Below are positions 11,601 through 23,600 of a DNA stretch of 34,817 bases, piece by piece. The stretch is from Welwitschia mirabilis (Eukaryota; Gnetophyta; Gnetopsida; Welwitschiales): the NCBI GenBank assembly GCA_051453625.1, contig JBOZIK010000001.1, forward strand, positions 4,600,071 to 4,634,887. The letters run 5' to 3'. Position numbers and translations under genes: made by a program. The number at the start of each line of letters is the position of its first letter. Within the stretch, counting starts at the first letter, position 1. The notes beneath the pieces were generated by a model, which had not been told where the DNA came from, made no database searches, and worked only from the letters and a program-made list of their open reading frames with translations.

Positions 11601-14600
11601 TCACCCTTTTTATGTATTACTAGACATCAAATTCTATACCACCGAGACCGCTTCTAAGGCCATTCCCATAGGCCCCCACCTTCCCTATGGCCAAACAAGC
11701 AGCCTTACCTTCACTCTTATGTGTAAGGCATTATAGTTATAAGAAGAAACATTTATACAGGGTAATTGAGACATTCCCAGAGAAACATTTATATAAACAA
11801 CCACATCAAAAACAAGTGCAGAAAATGCAAGATCTCATTATCAACCTCCCCACAAAAACAATCAGGTGTTGGAGAAATTGGGCTTGAAGTCCACAGAGGA
11901 AATGCTGAGCATATAGTCAAAAATGGATGATGTGCTACGAAGCATTTTAGACCTTACCATGTGGGTTAAAGATGCAGACAGCTAAAACCTAAACAAAACA
12001 TTTGCAGAAGTATAAGTTCTCCACATTTAAGGGTCAACCAAGGGAGTACGTTGTGGCACAGCACTAGGTACATCACATGGAAAAGTAACTTGACATACAA
12101 GGGATTTGAGGGCCATACAGCCTCATGTTGGCCTCCATGTACATGAGTTTGCATCCAAACAGATGGTACCAAGAGTTAGCCAAAGACCCCTTCATGCAGT
12201 CAAGCAACTGGAAGGATTTCATGAAAGCTTTCAAATAAAGATCATTCCAGGCTCCTTTATGGGGAATCACTTACTTGCCAGTGTCTAACAAGTTCCAAAC
12301 ACAGCAGAAGAATACTACAAACACTATGTCAAGCACCTCAGGCAATCCCTACCAGTATGGAAATTAAAAAGGTATACAAAGGGCCTTAATCATTTCTTTC
12401 AAATTAAGGTTCAAACACATAAAACAGATGACTTGGAGGAGGCAGCCAGCATTGCACAAGATTATGACAGGATGTTTCAAGAGGAAAGGAAAGGCATCAG
12501 GTGGGGGGAGTGTAGTCCTCTTAACGCTATTGTCACCAACACGGAGCTAGGCCTATGGACAGTGTAAACATGCATGGAGCACTGGTCGTATTGACTGGAC
12601 TAAGGACACATTAAAAGATAATGACCTAGAAGAAAAGGCTTGATTTAAATTGTAGTTGCAAAATGGAAACCAGAAAAGAATAGCCGCCATGGTTAAACAA
12701 AAAGAAGGCGATAGAGGCAAAGGACAGCAACTAAAAACATATCTAATAGCCTGTCCCTCTGCCCAAACAGAATTTGTGTTGATGATTTTTTAAGGGCCAT
12801 GGATGGCATTCATATACACCTTTGTGCTCATTACTGTAATATTAATGCATGCCCCTGTGCAGATGAATTTTATGTATGCCTCTATGTGGTTAATATTTTA
12901 CTCCCGACTCTCTGCAATTGTGTTGGACCCATTACCATCACACCAAAAGCCTTGACTTAGGTGGAAACTGGAACCCTTTATATTTACCCACTTGTGGGGC
13001 GGGGCATGAGGAGTGCATATCCAACACTCTCCCCCTCGATTCACATGCCAAATGCTTACATAAATCAGCAAGCCACCAGGGAGACTCGAACCTGAGACCA
13101 GCCAAGAGTCATGGCTCTAATACCAATTGTTAGGCCCATGNNNNNNNNNNNNNNNNNNNNNNNNNNNNNNNNNNNNNNNNNNNNNNNNNNNNNNNNNNNN
13201 NNNNNNNNNNNNNNNNNNNNNNNNNNNNNNNNNNNNNNNNNNNNNNNNNNNNNNNNNNNNNNNNNNNNNNNNNNNNNNNNNNNNNNNNNNNNNNNNNNNN
13301 NNNNNNNNNNNNNNNNNNNNNNNNNNNNNNNNNNNNNNNNNNNNNNNNNNNNNNNNNNNNNNNNNNNNNNNNNNNNNNNNNNNNNNNNNNNNNNNNNNNN
13401 NNNNNNNNNNNNNNNNNNNNNNNNNNNNNNNNNNNNNNNNNNNNNNNNNNNNNNNNNNNNNNNNNNNNNNNNNNNNNNNNNNNNNNNNNNNNNNNNNNNN
13501 NNNNNNNNNNNNNNNNNNNNNNNNNNNNNNNNNNNNNNNNNNNNNNNNNNCCTTTACCATCACACCAAAAGCCATGACTTAGGTGGAAACTGGAACCCTT
13601 TATATTTACCCACTTGTCGGGTTGGGCATGAGGAGTGTATACCAACTTACCAACAATCTCCCCCTCAATTCCCATGCCAAGTGCTCACAGGAATCGGCCA
13701 GCCACTAGGGAGACTCGAACCCAGGACCAGCCAACAAACATGGCTCTAATACCACTTGTTAAGCCCATTACCATCACACCAAAAGCCATGACTTTGGTGG
13801 AAACTGGAACCCTTTATATTTACCCATTTGTCGGGCTAGGCATGAAGTGTGCATAACTAACAAATTGGTCTTTCTTTTATGGCTTTGTGCCCTTGATACT
13901 TCGCTTGTGAATCCCTGTTCACAGATCACTGCAAAATGAGAGTAAGAGATCAAGAACAAAAAGGGAACCAAATCGCAAACCACACAAAGATTTATGTGGT
14001 CAGACCCTCTAGTGCAAAGGAAAACATCCATTAAAGCAAGCATAAAGCTTTTATTAATTCTTCGGCAGAGAAGCAGAAAGGAAAGAGGCATGCATAAAGC
14101 ACATTCACACAAGTGAGTCTCTTACCCCGAAACCCTAAAACATGGGTCTTAAATAAACTTCCAATGCCCCTGAACTGCAAAAGCATTATAGGGTTTGAGA
14201 GTCCCCTTACTCTCACAATATTGGAATCAAAGGCTATAAGGCCAATTTGTCTTCACATGTAACACAGTTTTCTCAGGATGCGATTGGTTTCCCCTCTTAG
14301 TGCAAAAGGAATGAAATATAAAATTTCTTACATGCATTAGTAGGTCTAACTAGACCTTGCCAGTCCAGATAGATAGAAGCCCTTAGCTTGTTGTACAGAT
14401 CCAAAACAACGTTTAGGTCATGCATCATGCTGAAATACCTAATTGTTCTACCTCTAGAAGCACCACTTACCTTAATTGTGACCAGAGTGGTAGACTGTAA
14501 CAAGAAGGATTACAGAAAGATGCTTAATCCTAAGAGGGTTAGAGTGTAATCTTTAATTTAATGCTTAAGGAATGAGTCATCATGTGTTACATAAGGTAGC

Positions 14601-17600
14601 AATATTAATTATTGCATGTAGCAAAAACATTTCTTGTTCTTTCCAGGGAAGTGCATTATGAAAATGGGGAAGATATGAAAAGACATAGTGTTTAACCCAC
14701 ACATGAATATCAAAAGGTTTTTGACAAATTAGTTATAGAGGAAAAAAGGTTCTTTTAATTCTTTTCTAGTTTAAACAATGCTTTCCGCTTTGGGGAGCAT
14801 TACAATTTCGTAAAATGAGTATTGCAGAATGTTCTGAGTGTGAGTGACTAACTTGCAAGTCGCATCTTAAGAGACCCAAATGAGCTGTTAACTCTTCAAA
14901 CCCCAAGTCAGCTTATGAAAGGTACTATTTAGGACACTGTTTGTCGCTTTTGCCTTGCCAAAAGCAAGTCATGCATCTAGTCACCAAGTTTTTGCCAAGC
15001 CAAAGATTAAGGATGACCTTTATGGCAAAGGTGGGAGTCATACTACGTTGTCTAAAACTATCTCATGTCTCCAACCAGTCAAGGAATCTTTTTTGCTGTA
15101 TCCTGTGTCTTTTCTCAAATTTTATGATCCATAAATAGTAGGTGTTTTAAACAGATATGTGATCCATAAATCTGAGGAGTTTTAATTTGTAAACAGGTTA
15201 TATGATCTGGCATCAAATAAGTAGACAAGTCTATAAATGAAATCAATGCCTTAATTAACTTTGAGGTCCACAAGAAAGTGCAACATGTTATGTCAAAGGT
15301 TGCTAATAATAGAGCTTCCTAAAAGAAATAGGAAACAACTCAGGCACATTTACTAAAAGAAACACATAAGAAGATAAGAATTTTAATACCTTTCTGAGAG
15401 CCAACTGGTTGCTGTTGAGATCTGCTAGTGTATTGCTTTGACACTAACATTGTGTTGCCAACAAGCCCTGGTGTTGCACCAATAGGTGGCTGAATTTTTG
15501 GGTCAAATGCTTTATCATTAGTAGGTGCTGAATGCTCACTAGGTTGTTCTTCCATATGCGAATTGGCAGAATTATCATGGTCAGGTGTGCATGACTGCAA
15601 TACCTCTGTAGATGAAATTGATGGTTGTGTGTCTGTTCCTCGAGAAGCTCCAACAGTTCCAACAACACGTTTGATTGCTCCAACTACAGATAATCGCCCA
15701 TCAGCTGAAGGTACATATACAGGGTCAGGAACAGACGAAGCCACACCAGATGTTGAGATTGGGGTCAATGCAATAGTCTGATGAATTTTGGTTGTTGGTT
15801 TAGTAGGGACTGCTGTTGTCAGAGGTGTTGGAAGAACATCATTTTGTACTGAATTCTGTGAAATGCCTGCTTTAACTGTATTGCCATTTTGTACTGAATT
15901 CTGTGAAATGCCTGCTTTAACTGTATTGCCAGATGTAGCATTTCCAGTAGCACTATTATGATGTTCCTTTAGAGTACTCACTGCATGAGTACTAAATGAA
16001 TTGCTATCTACAGCACTGGTGATTCCATTGGCTGAGACTGGTAAGGAGCTGAAGTTTCACATTACAAAACAAAATAATAAAATAGTTGCACAAACAAACA
16101 ACTTCACAAAATCAAAACATTAAGTTGTCTACCTAATAAGCGGAACTGTTACTAACCACTGAACATTATGGCATTGAAACATAACAATAACCAAACTTGC
16201 AGGTAAGTGAATTGGGGTGGGACAGGGGGTGGAATAGGGGGAAAGAGAGAGAATAGCACCATAAGAGCATTTGTTGTGGGCATCACATTATACCGTAATC
16301 CAAGCAATAACAGGTAGAATGTAGATACACCAATATACCCCCATCAATTTCTTATTTTCACTTACATGCCCCTAGAAATATTCTTTTACAAAGTTCTTTA
16401 GGAGAGACTCAAAATTGTTACAATAAAACATGCAAAACTTAGTAACCTTAAAAGAAAAGCCAAGGAATGACACAAAAGAAATTATACATCAACAAGCTAC
16501 AACAGATATGGTCCCAAGAGTTGCTAGGTGATAAAGAAAGCTAGCAAATCAAACCTCCCATTGATCCTTTAGTCAAATAGCATTCACATTTCTGCAGGAA
16601 GACAAGCAAGCCTATCTAGGCGGAATTATTCAAGCCAAAAGGCTGAACCAATTATACTAATCTACCCATGTTTGTTGGACACTCGGGATATAAGATAAAA
16701 GCTATCCTTGTGATAATTTGAAAGTGTATATGTTCATTCCAATGGCAAACAGAGGAGGACAACGAGTCTATATCAACAAGAAACCTATAGTATGAGAAGT
16801 TCGATACCGTAATGGAACCCATTTAACCATAAGGACATAAAGCTTTCCATGTTGTAAAAACAACAAACGAAATAGTAAAACAGCAAAAAAGGAACAAATA
16901 AAAATTTAACAAGTTTCAGCATGTTTCAAGTCCAGTCCACAGGAAAGGAGTGCACACTTCCATTATTCTTAGCTCAAAAAAGTAATTGTACAAGCATCAA
17001 GAATACAGCTTCAGCTCTAGGATTTCAGAATAAACCTCTAACTCACAAACCCAAAATATGGGTTTAAATATTTGTAGGGTTACAAATGAAAACCTAAACA
17101 TTACCCCCATTTTTACACATTAAAAGTAACCTGAAGATGATTTTCTAATACAACCCCATCTTATAACATTAAAATGGGGACAAACATATAACATCAAGTT
17201 ACAAAGAAATAAAAATATCTTTCACTTCACACAATAATATTCCACTCATCTGGAAAAAAGACAAATAAGCAAGTATCCAACTGCTGAAAGGACTAGGAAC
17301 TCAAGGCTTGCGGTTCCAAACTAAATGGCTTTCATACACATGAAACTGCAAACTACACAAACATAATTTACAAAGATCTTAACTATTTTGTTACTAGTGG
17401 TTTAAATCTTCACATAAAATAGTCCTTGTTTGCATTCTTTAGGATTGTGCTGCACATAGTGTGGCAGTGGTTGCAAGGTTATAAAATGGGCATGCAAAAA
17501 GCACTTGTCTCACTTCAAACCCTTGCTATTCCTCTGTTGTCCATATAACAGGCAACAGGCTTATATCTCAATTCTTAACCCAACTTATCTCAGACTCGTT

Positions 17601-20600
17601 ACTCTAACTGCTGATTCCCATATAGGCTATTTGACAATACATACATACAACATGATATGGTTGTGACTTGTTCCATGATGTGTACTTCTGGTTAACAATC
17701 CAAAATGCTTTTTCAAATGTTTTGATTACTGCTAAACAAAAGACTAGCTGCAGACATCTGTAAACATCCGTGGAGATAGCTAACACAAAGTTGGCACCAA
17801 ATCAAACTCCTTTTTGAATCCTTATCTTAATATCATAGGCAACGCAAGTACATGATGTCATGTCAGAATGCTTTTGTAAAACAGAAGTATGATGTTACCA
17901 TTCAAGGAAACTTACCTTGTCACTGACACAGAGACTCTGGTCATGGCACTTTCATTTGTTGAAGTTACAGCTGAACTTACAGATTTGTTTGCTACCTTGT
18001 AAGTACCATTCTCCCTTGTGTTTGAGCCCTTCACACTGTTCGCATCTGAAATAAAAATTGGCAATACAAATTTCACATAACTAAGTGAATTGAATACCAT
18101 TATAATCTCTGTTACACAACCTAGCACATGAAAACAATGGAAAAGACACAGGGTGGCATGGAACTCAATTGTCATGTACCCTGTGAGACAGGTCGATAGC
18201 TTGCTCTGATGGAACTACGTCCCATGTGGACAAATCCCCTTCCACCTCGACTAGGATTGCCTGGCCTTGATTTCATGTCCATAGGAGGCTGGCTGCTAGC
18301 ATTCTGCAGAAAATAAAATACTGAATACAGAATAAGATAAAACAAGACTCTGAATATAAAAAGGCAGTGAGAAAGCTTGAAATGATCAAGCTCCACACTG
18401 ACAACGCATCTCTTGTTCTGACAGAATTAAAGCATCTGAAGCTGCCAATTTTCAAGTTAAAGCTGCATGCATGATGGATATGGAAGAAAAGAATCACTTG
18501 TGTAGCACTTTGCATGGAAGGCTTGTAATGTCTCAAGTTATGGTCAAAACATATGCATGTTAATAATAATTAACTAAATTAAAAGCCTGCAACAACCCTG
18601 TTCAGTAAGGAGGCACCATTATACCACAAAGGACATGACTGATCAGGCAAAATCAGAAAAGGACGACACCCAAGGAAATTTCAAACTGGCTCCAAAAGAC
18701 ATAACATTCCATCTTACCATACTACATTAGCAGCATCACACATTTCATACGAGCCCCTTAAAAGTCGTTTCCCCATGGGTAGGCATAAAATTATCATCTT
18801 ATGGTACAGCCTAGCCATACAGCTCCAACCACTCCACACGCTAACAAAAGACATCCTAGTAAAGATTGGTTAAACACACCATACCTAACAGAGCATAGGG
18901 ATATGGCTATGCAGTTTAGCCAGTAAACAGGAGCTAGTGACAAACCAAGGACAATGCCCATGTCAATTGCAGTCTGATAGAGGACCAAGGAGAACAGTGC
19001 ACATTCACATTCACGTATGTGACCTCTGGGACTATTTCTAGGTCATCACATGACACTGGTCTATAAGGGATGAATTCCTACCAATGACGTAAATGTCGAT
19101 AATTGATCTATGTTGGTGGTTTGAAAAAGTTGCATCGGGGAGACATGTCATCACACTGGCACAAAATGTTGGTGCAAAATTTCAGCAATTTTTTAAAAGA
19201 AATGTGAGAATTATTAATTTCATAAGGGTCATAAATAGTATAAGCTAAAATGAACTAAATCAAATAATTCAGAAAGCATTTGACATGCATAAATGAGTTG
19301 GAAGCCAATTATCATGTAAACGCCCCAAATCTACCCTTTGCAATTCTTTTTATTCTCTAGTTTTTGCCCATTGTGCATGACCTTTTGAGTTTAAGGCGTG
19401 ACATGTCACAAACTTTTACTCATGGCTACATGTCGCTGACTTTTTGAAAATGTCAAGGGAAAATGTCGTCCCACAAAAGACATAAACCCTAGAGGTTTAT
19501 CGGGCTACCTGTTGCCCAATTTTGAAGAAATGTCACCCTTTTTAAATCACTAATTCCTGCTACATATGGCAACATGTAACCAGTGTTTCATTTAGCAACT
19601 TTTCTGCGTCGACTTTTATTGAGTCGGCGCAACTTTTTTTGCCGACTTTCGCCGACTAATCGCCGCCTCCAACTTTCACAGACTAGTCTCCGACTTTCGT
19701 TGACTAGTCTCCAACTTTTTTGGCCAACTAGTCCCTTGTAGTGCATAATAAATCCCATATAGAGATCATAAAAAAATACTAAAGGCATGACTAAACTAAN
19801 NNNNNNNNNNNNNNNNNNNNNNNNNNNNNNNNNNNNNNNNNNNNNNNNNNNNNNNNNNNNNNNNNNNNNNNNNNNNNNNNNNNNNNNNNNNNNNNNNNNA
19901 CGCCGTCTGGGCGCTTAGTCGCCGCGACTTTTCTGTGCCGACTTTTATTGAGTCGACGCGACTTTTTTGCCGACTTTCGCCGACTAATCGCAGCCTCCAA
20001 CTTTCGCCGACTAGTCACCGACTTTCACCGACTAGTCCCTTGTAGTGCATAATAAATCCCATATAGAGTTCATAAAAAAATACTAAAGGCATGACTAAAC
20101 TAAATAAAATTAACAGTTACATGTGTTTAATCTTTTATCATCTCCTCTCCTCAATAATGGCATGAAATAATAATAATTAGTAGTGTATTTCATTTCATTA
20201 TTAAAGTTTTAATTTTTATTTATATCTTATTTACTTATTTCTTTATGTATGTTTTGAGACTGCCGACTTTTTTGGCTGACTTTTTGGCTGACTAGTCTCC
20301 GACTTAACGACTCGATGACTCGACTCTTTTTTTGAGATTGCCGACTTTTTGCTTTCGCCGACTATTTAATCATTGCATGTAACTCTTTTTAAATCGCTGA
20401 TTCCTGCTACGTACCCACACTCTTCCACCCAAGTTGGGCAAACTGCCAACCCCACAAGAACATTTCTCTTGTAGCTACTGTTTTCACACTCCCACCATTA
20501 TGTTCTAACATTAAACAATTCATTTCCTTTTATAAATTTAATCCATTTTGTAATATGCAACAAGTCTAACTTGGGCCCAGATGTTGTCCTACACCTTTAG

Positions 20601-23600
20601 TACTAGGTGGAACCTCAATTATCACTTACAAAATGTACCCAAAAACGTACATTAGAAGCAGTTGTCACATATATGGAAAAGCTTTTCAATAGGTTTGTGG
20701 CTAGCCCCATTAATTTTGGTGTTATTTTTGCATGTGTGTGATTTTAATTGTGATTTCAAAGCATTCTGTGATTCATCTCTTATTTATTGAGAATATAAAG
20801 CAGCTCTACGTTTTTCCCCACGAATGTAAGCTTCAAAGTGGTTACCATTGTTAAATTTTTGTATTCTCCTAGCTTGATCCATATCTTTGGGTCAGTGTTC
20901 AATCTGTTCACAATCACTACATAATCTAACATTGTCTTTAAGTTTTTATTAAATAACCAAATGCTGTGTAGTTTTAACTATTTCTCCTAGATAAAGGGAA
21001 GTCCATTATGACCTTCAGTACTAAATCTGTTAGTAAACAGCTTTGAATTTTCAAGCAATTGCTGCTTCCATTTTGAACATAACGAAAATAAACATAGCTA
21101 CGCCCTCAAAAAAAATTCCTTAAGTGAATCACATTATAAATGCAGAATAGACTATAGGGAATGTTCTTGCTCCAAGGAACACTAGTCAAATAGAAGTAAG
21201 AACAAGAGAAAATTCCATAAACAGAGAGTTGCATTGTGATGATGGCTCCTTGCAATGCTTTAAACAGGACGACATGACACCAAAAAAGGGAGACATGTGG
21301 CCCCATAAACTTTTGTTCAAATAATCTCTGTCAGGGCAACTTTTTGAAAAGACGTTTTGAAAATGTCGCAATACAAACTCAGAAGGTCAGCCAGCAAATA
21401 GAAAAAATCATGACATGAAAGACAAAGCACAGGGCAAAAACATGTCATTTCCAGCAATGTGTCCTCAAATTCGATTGGCATCCTTCAAACGTTTGCCTTT
21501 CTTTGATCTTCTTGTTCATCTGTTGTAGATTTTCTTCTCCTCCTTTAAAGATGGTTTGACCTGAAGATAAAGTTTCGAAATGGTGCAGTTTTTAGAAAAG
21601 GGCAACAACAGTGATTTGCAAGTTTTGTGGCATAAGTCTTTTTGGTGAAGCTACTCAATTAAAACATCACATTGCAAGCATTTTACGGCATGACACTGGC
21701 AAGTGTGCATCAACTTGTATTCTTAATGACACTCGATCTCATATTAGACACTTACATGTTCTTCTTGCTACATGCTTTTTTTCCCACAATAATATGTACC
21801 ATTAGTGTTATTATCGTTTGAACATTTTAATCTCATATTTTTTGGACAGATTCTAAATTTTTAGATAAATTCATGAATATATTTGCAATAATATTTTACA
21901 AATCAAATGCAATGTATAATGTTTCCACAAGATAACTGGTTTTCTAATTGTCTATGTGCTTCAAATGCTTTCTGAATGGCTTATTTTAACGCTTTTAAAT
22001 CTTATATTGTTTATAGATATTGAAAATTTTAAATTCCCTCAATTTGTAAGTAGGAAACAATTTGCGTTGACATGATGACATGTCTCCCCAACACAACTTT
22101 TACAGGCTGCTGACATAAACTAATTGCCAACATTTACATCACTAGTTACTTGAAAAGGAGTCCTCCCAGCACAGAAATCAGAGAGGGAGGAAGGAAAGCT
22201 CCAACAGGCTCCACCCCAAAAAAGATTAGACATGATTCTAGGAAAATTTGTAAAGAAATTTGTTTAAAGTTTTTGTGATGTTGATGTGCAGAGAAGAATT
22301 TGCTATTTTTGTGCTTTTATAGATTTTTGTCTTTTTCCCCTAATATGGATACATGTAATGCTTGTGATGGCAACTTCTATGGTTGCACTTAAATTTTTGG
22401 CTTAGTTGGATTTTCCAGCTCGTGTCACAGACACTATGAAACCACGTGAATTTACTCTTCAAAGAAAACAAAAATAATATTGCAGCTTTAGGTGAGTTAA
22501 TTCAGAAATTGTATAATTCAAATAAACTTGAGGTCATGCATTAGAAATATCTGCATAAAGGTGTGTCATTCCATGAGGCTCCAAGGATCAATAACCTCTC
22601 ACCTTTTTGGAGGGGTTTTGAGCAAATTAAAGATTACTTCATTACAATTTGGCTGGTCATAAATAATGGTTTCCCAACAAAAGATTATCAATCCTTGTTT
22701 GCAAAAGCACTGGATCGTCATTTGTTTGAGTGGAGGCATGCCATCATACTTAAACAACCTTATTTATTCGTATACAAGATGACTAAAAGAAAATTGCCTA
22801 GAAAAGACTACCTGCACAATTGTTGTCTTTCAGTTGACTCAGCACTCTATCCATTATGTGAGTGCTTTCTCGAAGCTCTGACCATCTTCTTCTGCAATGC
22901 CCTTTCTCCAAGCAACTTTGGATGCATTGCCCTTTCTAGAAGAATTTTAAATGGAATCAAAATAAGTCTGAACTAGCTTGATTGTGGAAGGTTAAATTCC
23001 ATGCTTAACATTTTAAAATTGCTTGTAAGTTGTTGTATAACCATTCAAATAACATTTTAAAATTGCTTGTAAGTTGTTGTATAACCATCTACATGCTTTC
23101 CTATGTACTTAACATCTCCAGACTTGAATTTCCTCTTTTTTGGAGGGGGAAGATACAAACAACAAGGCACATGTCACTACTTCAATTCTAAAAGAATGGC
23201 TTATAGTTAAGCGTGTAGCTTCATCTTGGCTTGAGATGGACCAAAACGATAGTTATTTGAGTGTTTGAGTCCACACATCATTGCTTGTAACCAGAACATA
23301 TGCAAGTAGAATGATTTTTACTCCCACTAAATCACACTACTCAAGTAATATTGCCCTACTGAAGCCACACTATCTCACCAATTGAGAACATAGTATCAAT
23401 AGCAAGATGGATACCTAATACACTCTTGCAGCAGACAAAAACCTTCAGGATTAAAATTGGTTCCACAACTTTCAAGCCTACTCCCATGGAGGAACACAAC
23501 ACAAAGCCCTCTCATTGATCTCTGAATAAAAACCACACCACATAACTACGACTCAAAATCAAGGTAGCATGACTAACCAAAATTTGATAGATCATTTACA

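Larger units (their letters stand above)
12921..13862 (-). mobile_element. Tandem array of a miniature LTR retrotransposon (TRIM)
   Basis: Read on the minus strand, each LTR is about 106 bp, starts TGTT and ends ACA, and carries a TATAAAGG element. LTR copies are seen at 12921-13026, 13128 (running into the gap), about 13543-13655 and 13757-13862. Internal segments of about 101 bp (13027-13127, 13656-13756) carry a purine tract before the LTR (minus-strand GAGGGGGAGAG/T) and TGGTATTAGAGCCA, the initiator tRNA-Met primer-binding site, after it. Copy spacing is 207 bp, and the gap length fits two further units. The array is flanked by AATTG on both sides (12916-12920 and 13863-13867). There is no coding capacity, so it would depend on other elements for movement. 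Confidence 0.85.
3174..15389 (-). other. Intron 5 of the GIP1-like gene (12.2 kb, transposon-filled)
   Basis: Defined by the donor after 15390 and the acceptor before 3173. It holds three of the five N gaps (6855-7631, 9783-10495, 13141-13550), LTR remnants, Ty3/gypsy fragments and the TRIM array listed separately. The parts 3174-4130, 5250-6854, 8000-9780, 10496-11300 and 14230-15389 show no recognisable gene. Short open frames there lack family similarity or conserved motifs. Confidence 0.8.
19581..20375. mobile_element. Non-autonomous hAT-type element with 8-bp target-site duplication
   Basis: The ends are CAGTG at 19581 and the reverse complement of CAATG at 20371-20375. CATGTAAC flanks it exactly on both sides (19573-19580 and 20376-20383), an 8-bp duplication typical of hAT transposition. 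The interior is rich in GCCGACT and GACTAGTC words, the subterminal repeats often bound by hAT transposases. It includes a gap and an internal duplication around it. There is no coding capacity. Confidence 0.75.
19081..22145 (+). mobile_element. About 3-kb DNA transposon with long diverged terminal inverted repeats
   Basis: The left end (about 19081-19165) and the reverse complement of the right end (about 22060-22145) align base for base for roughly 75 bp, with mostly transition differences. Both contain GTAAATGT near the tip and share GGGGAGACATGTCATCA further in. Between them are a BED-type zinc-finger fragment (about 21593-21757), repeated ATGTC/GACATGTC words, and the nested element at 19581-20375. 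No intact transposase or target-site duplication was found, so I cannot decide between hAT and another TIR superfamily. Confidence 0.6.

Noticed and set aside
13635-13856. Open frames inside the TRIM array
   Set aside because: They are readings of non-coding LTR repeats; the same peptide recurs in each copy.
15979-15981. A start codon inside exon 5
   Set aside because: The codon is GTG and the frame continues upstream to a good acceptor at 16048 with matching phase.
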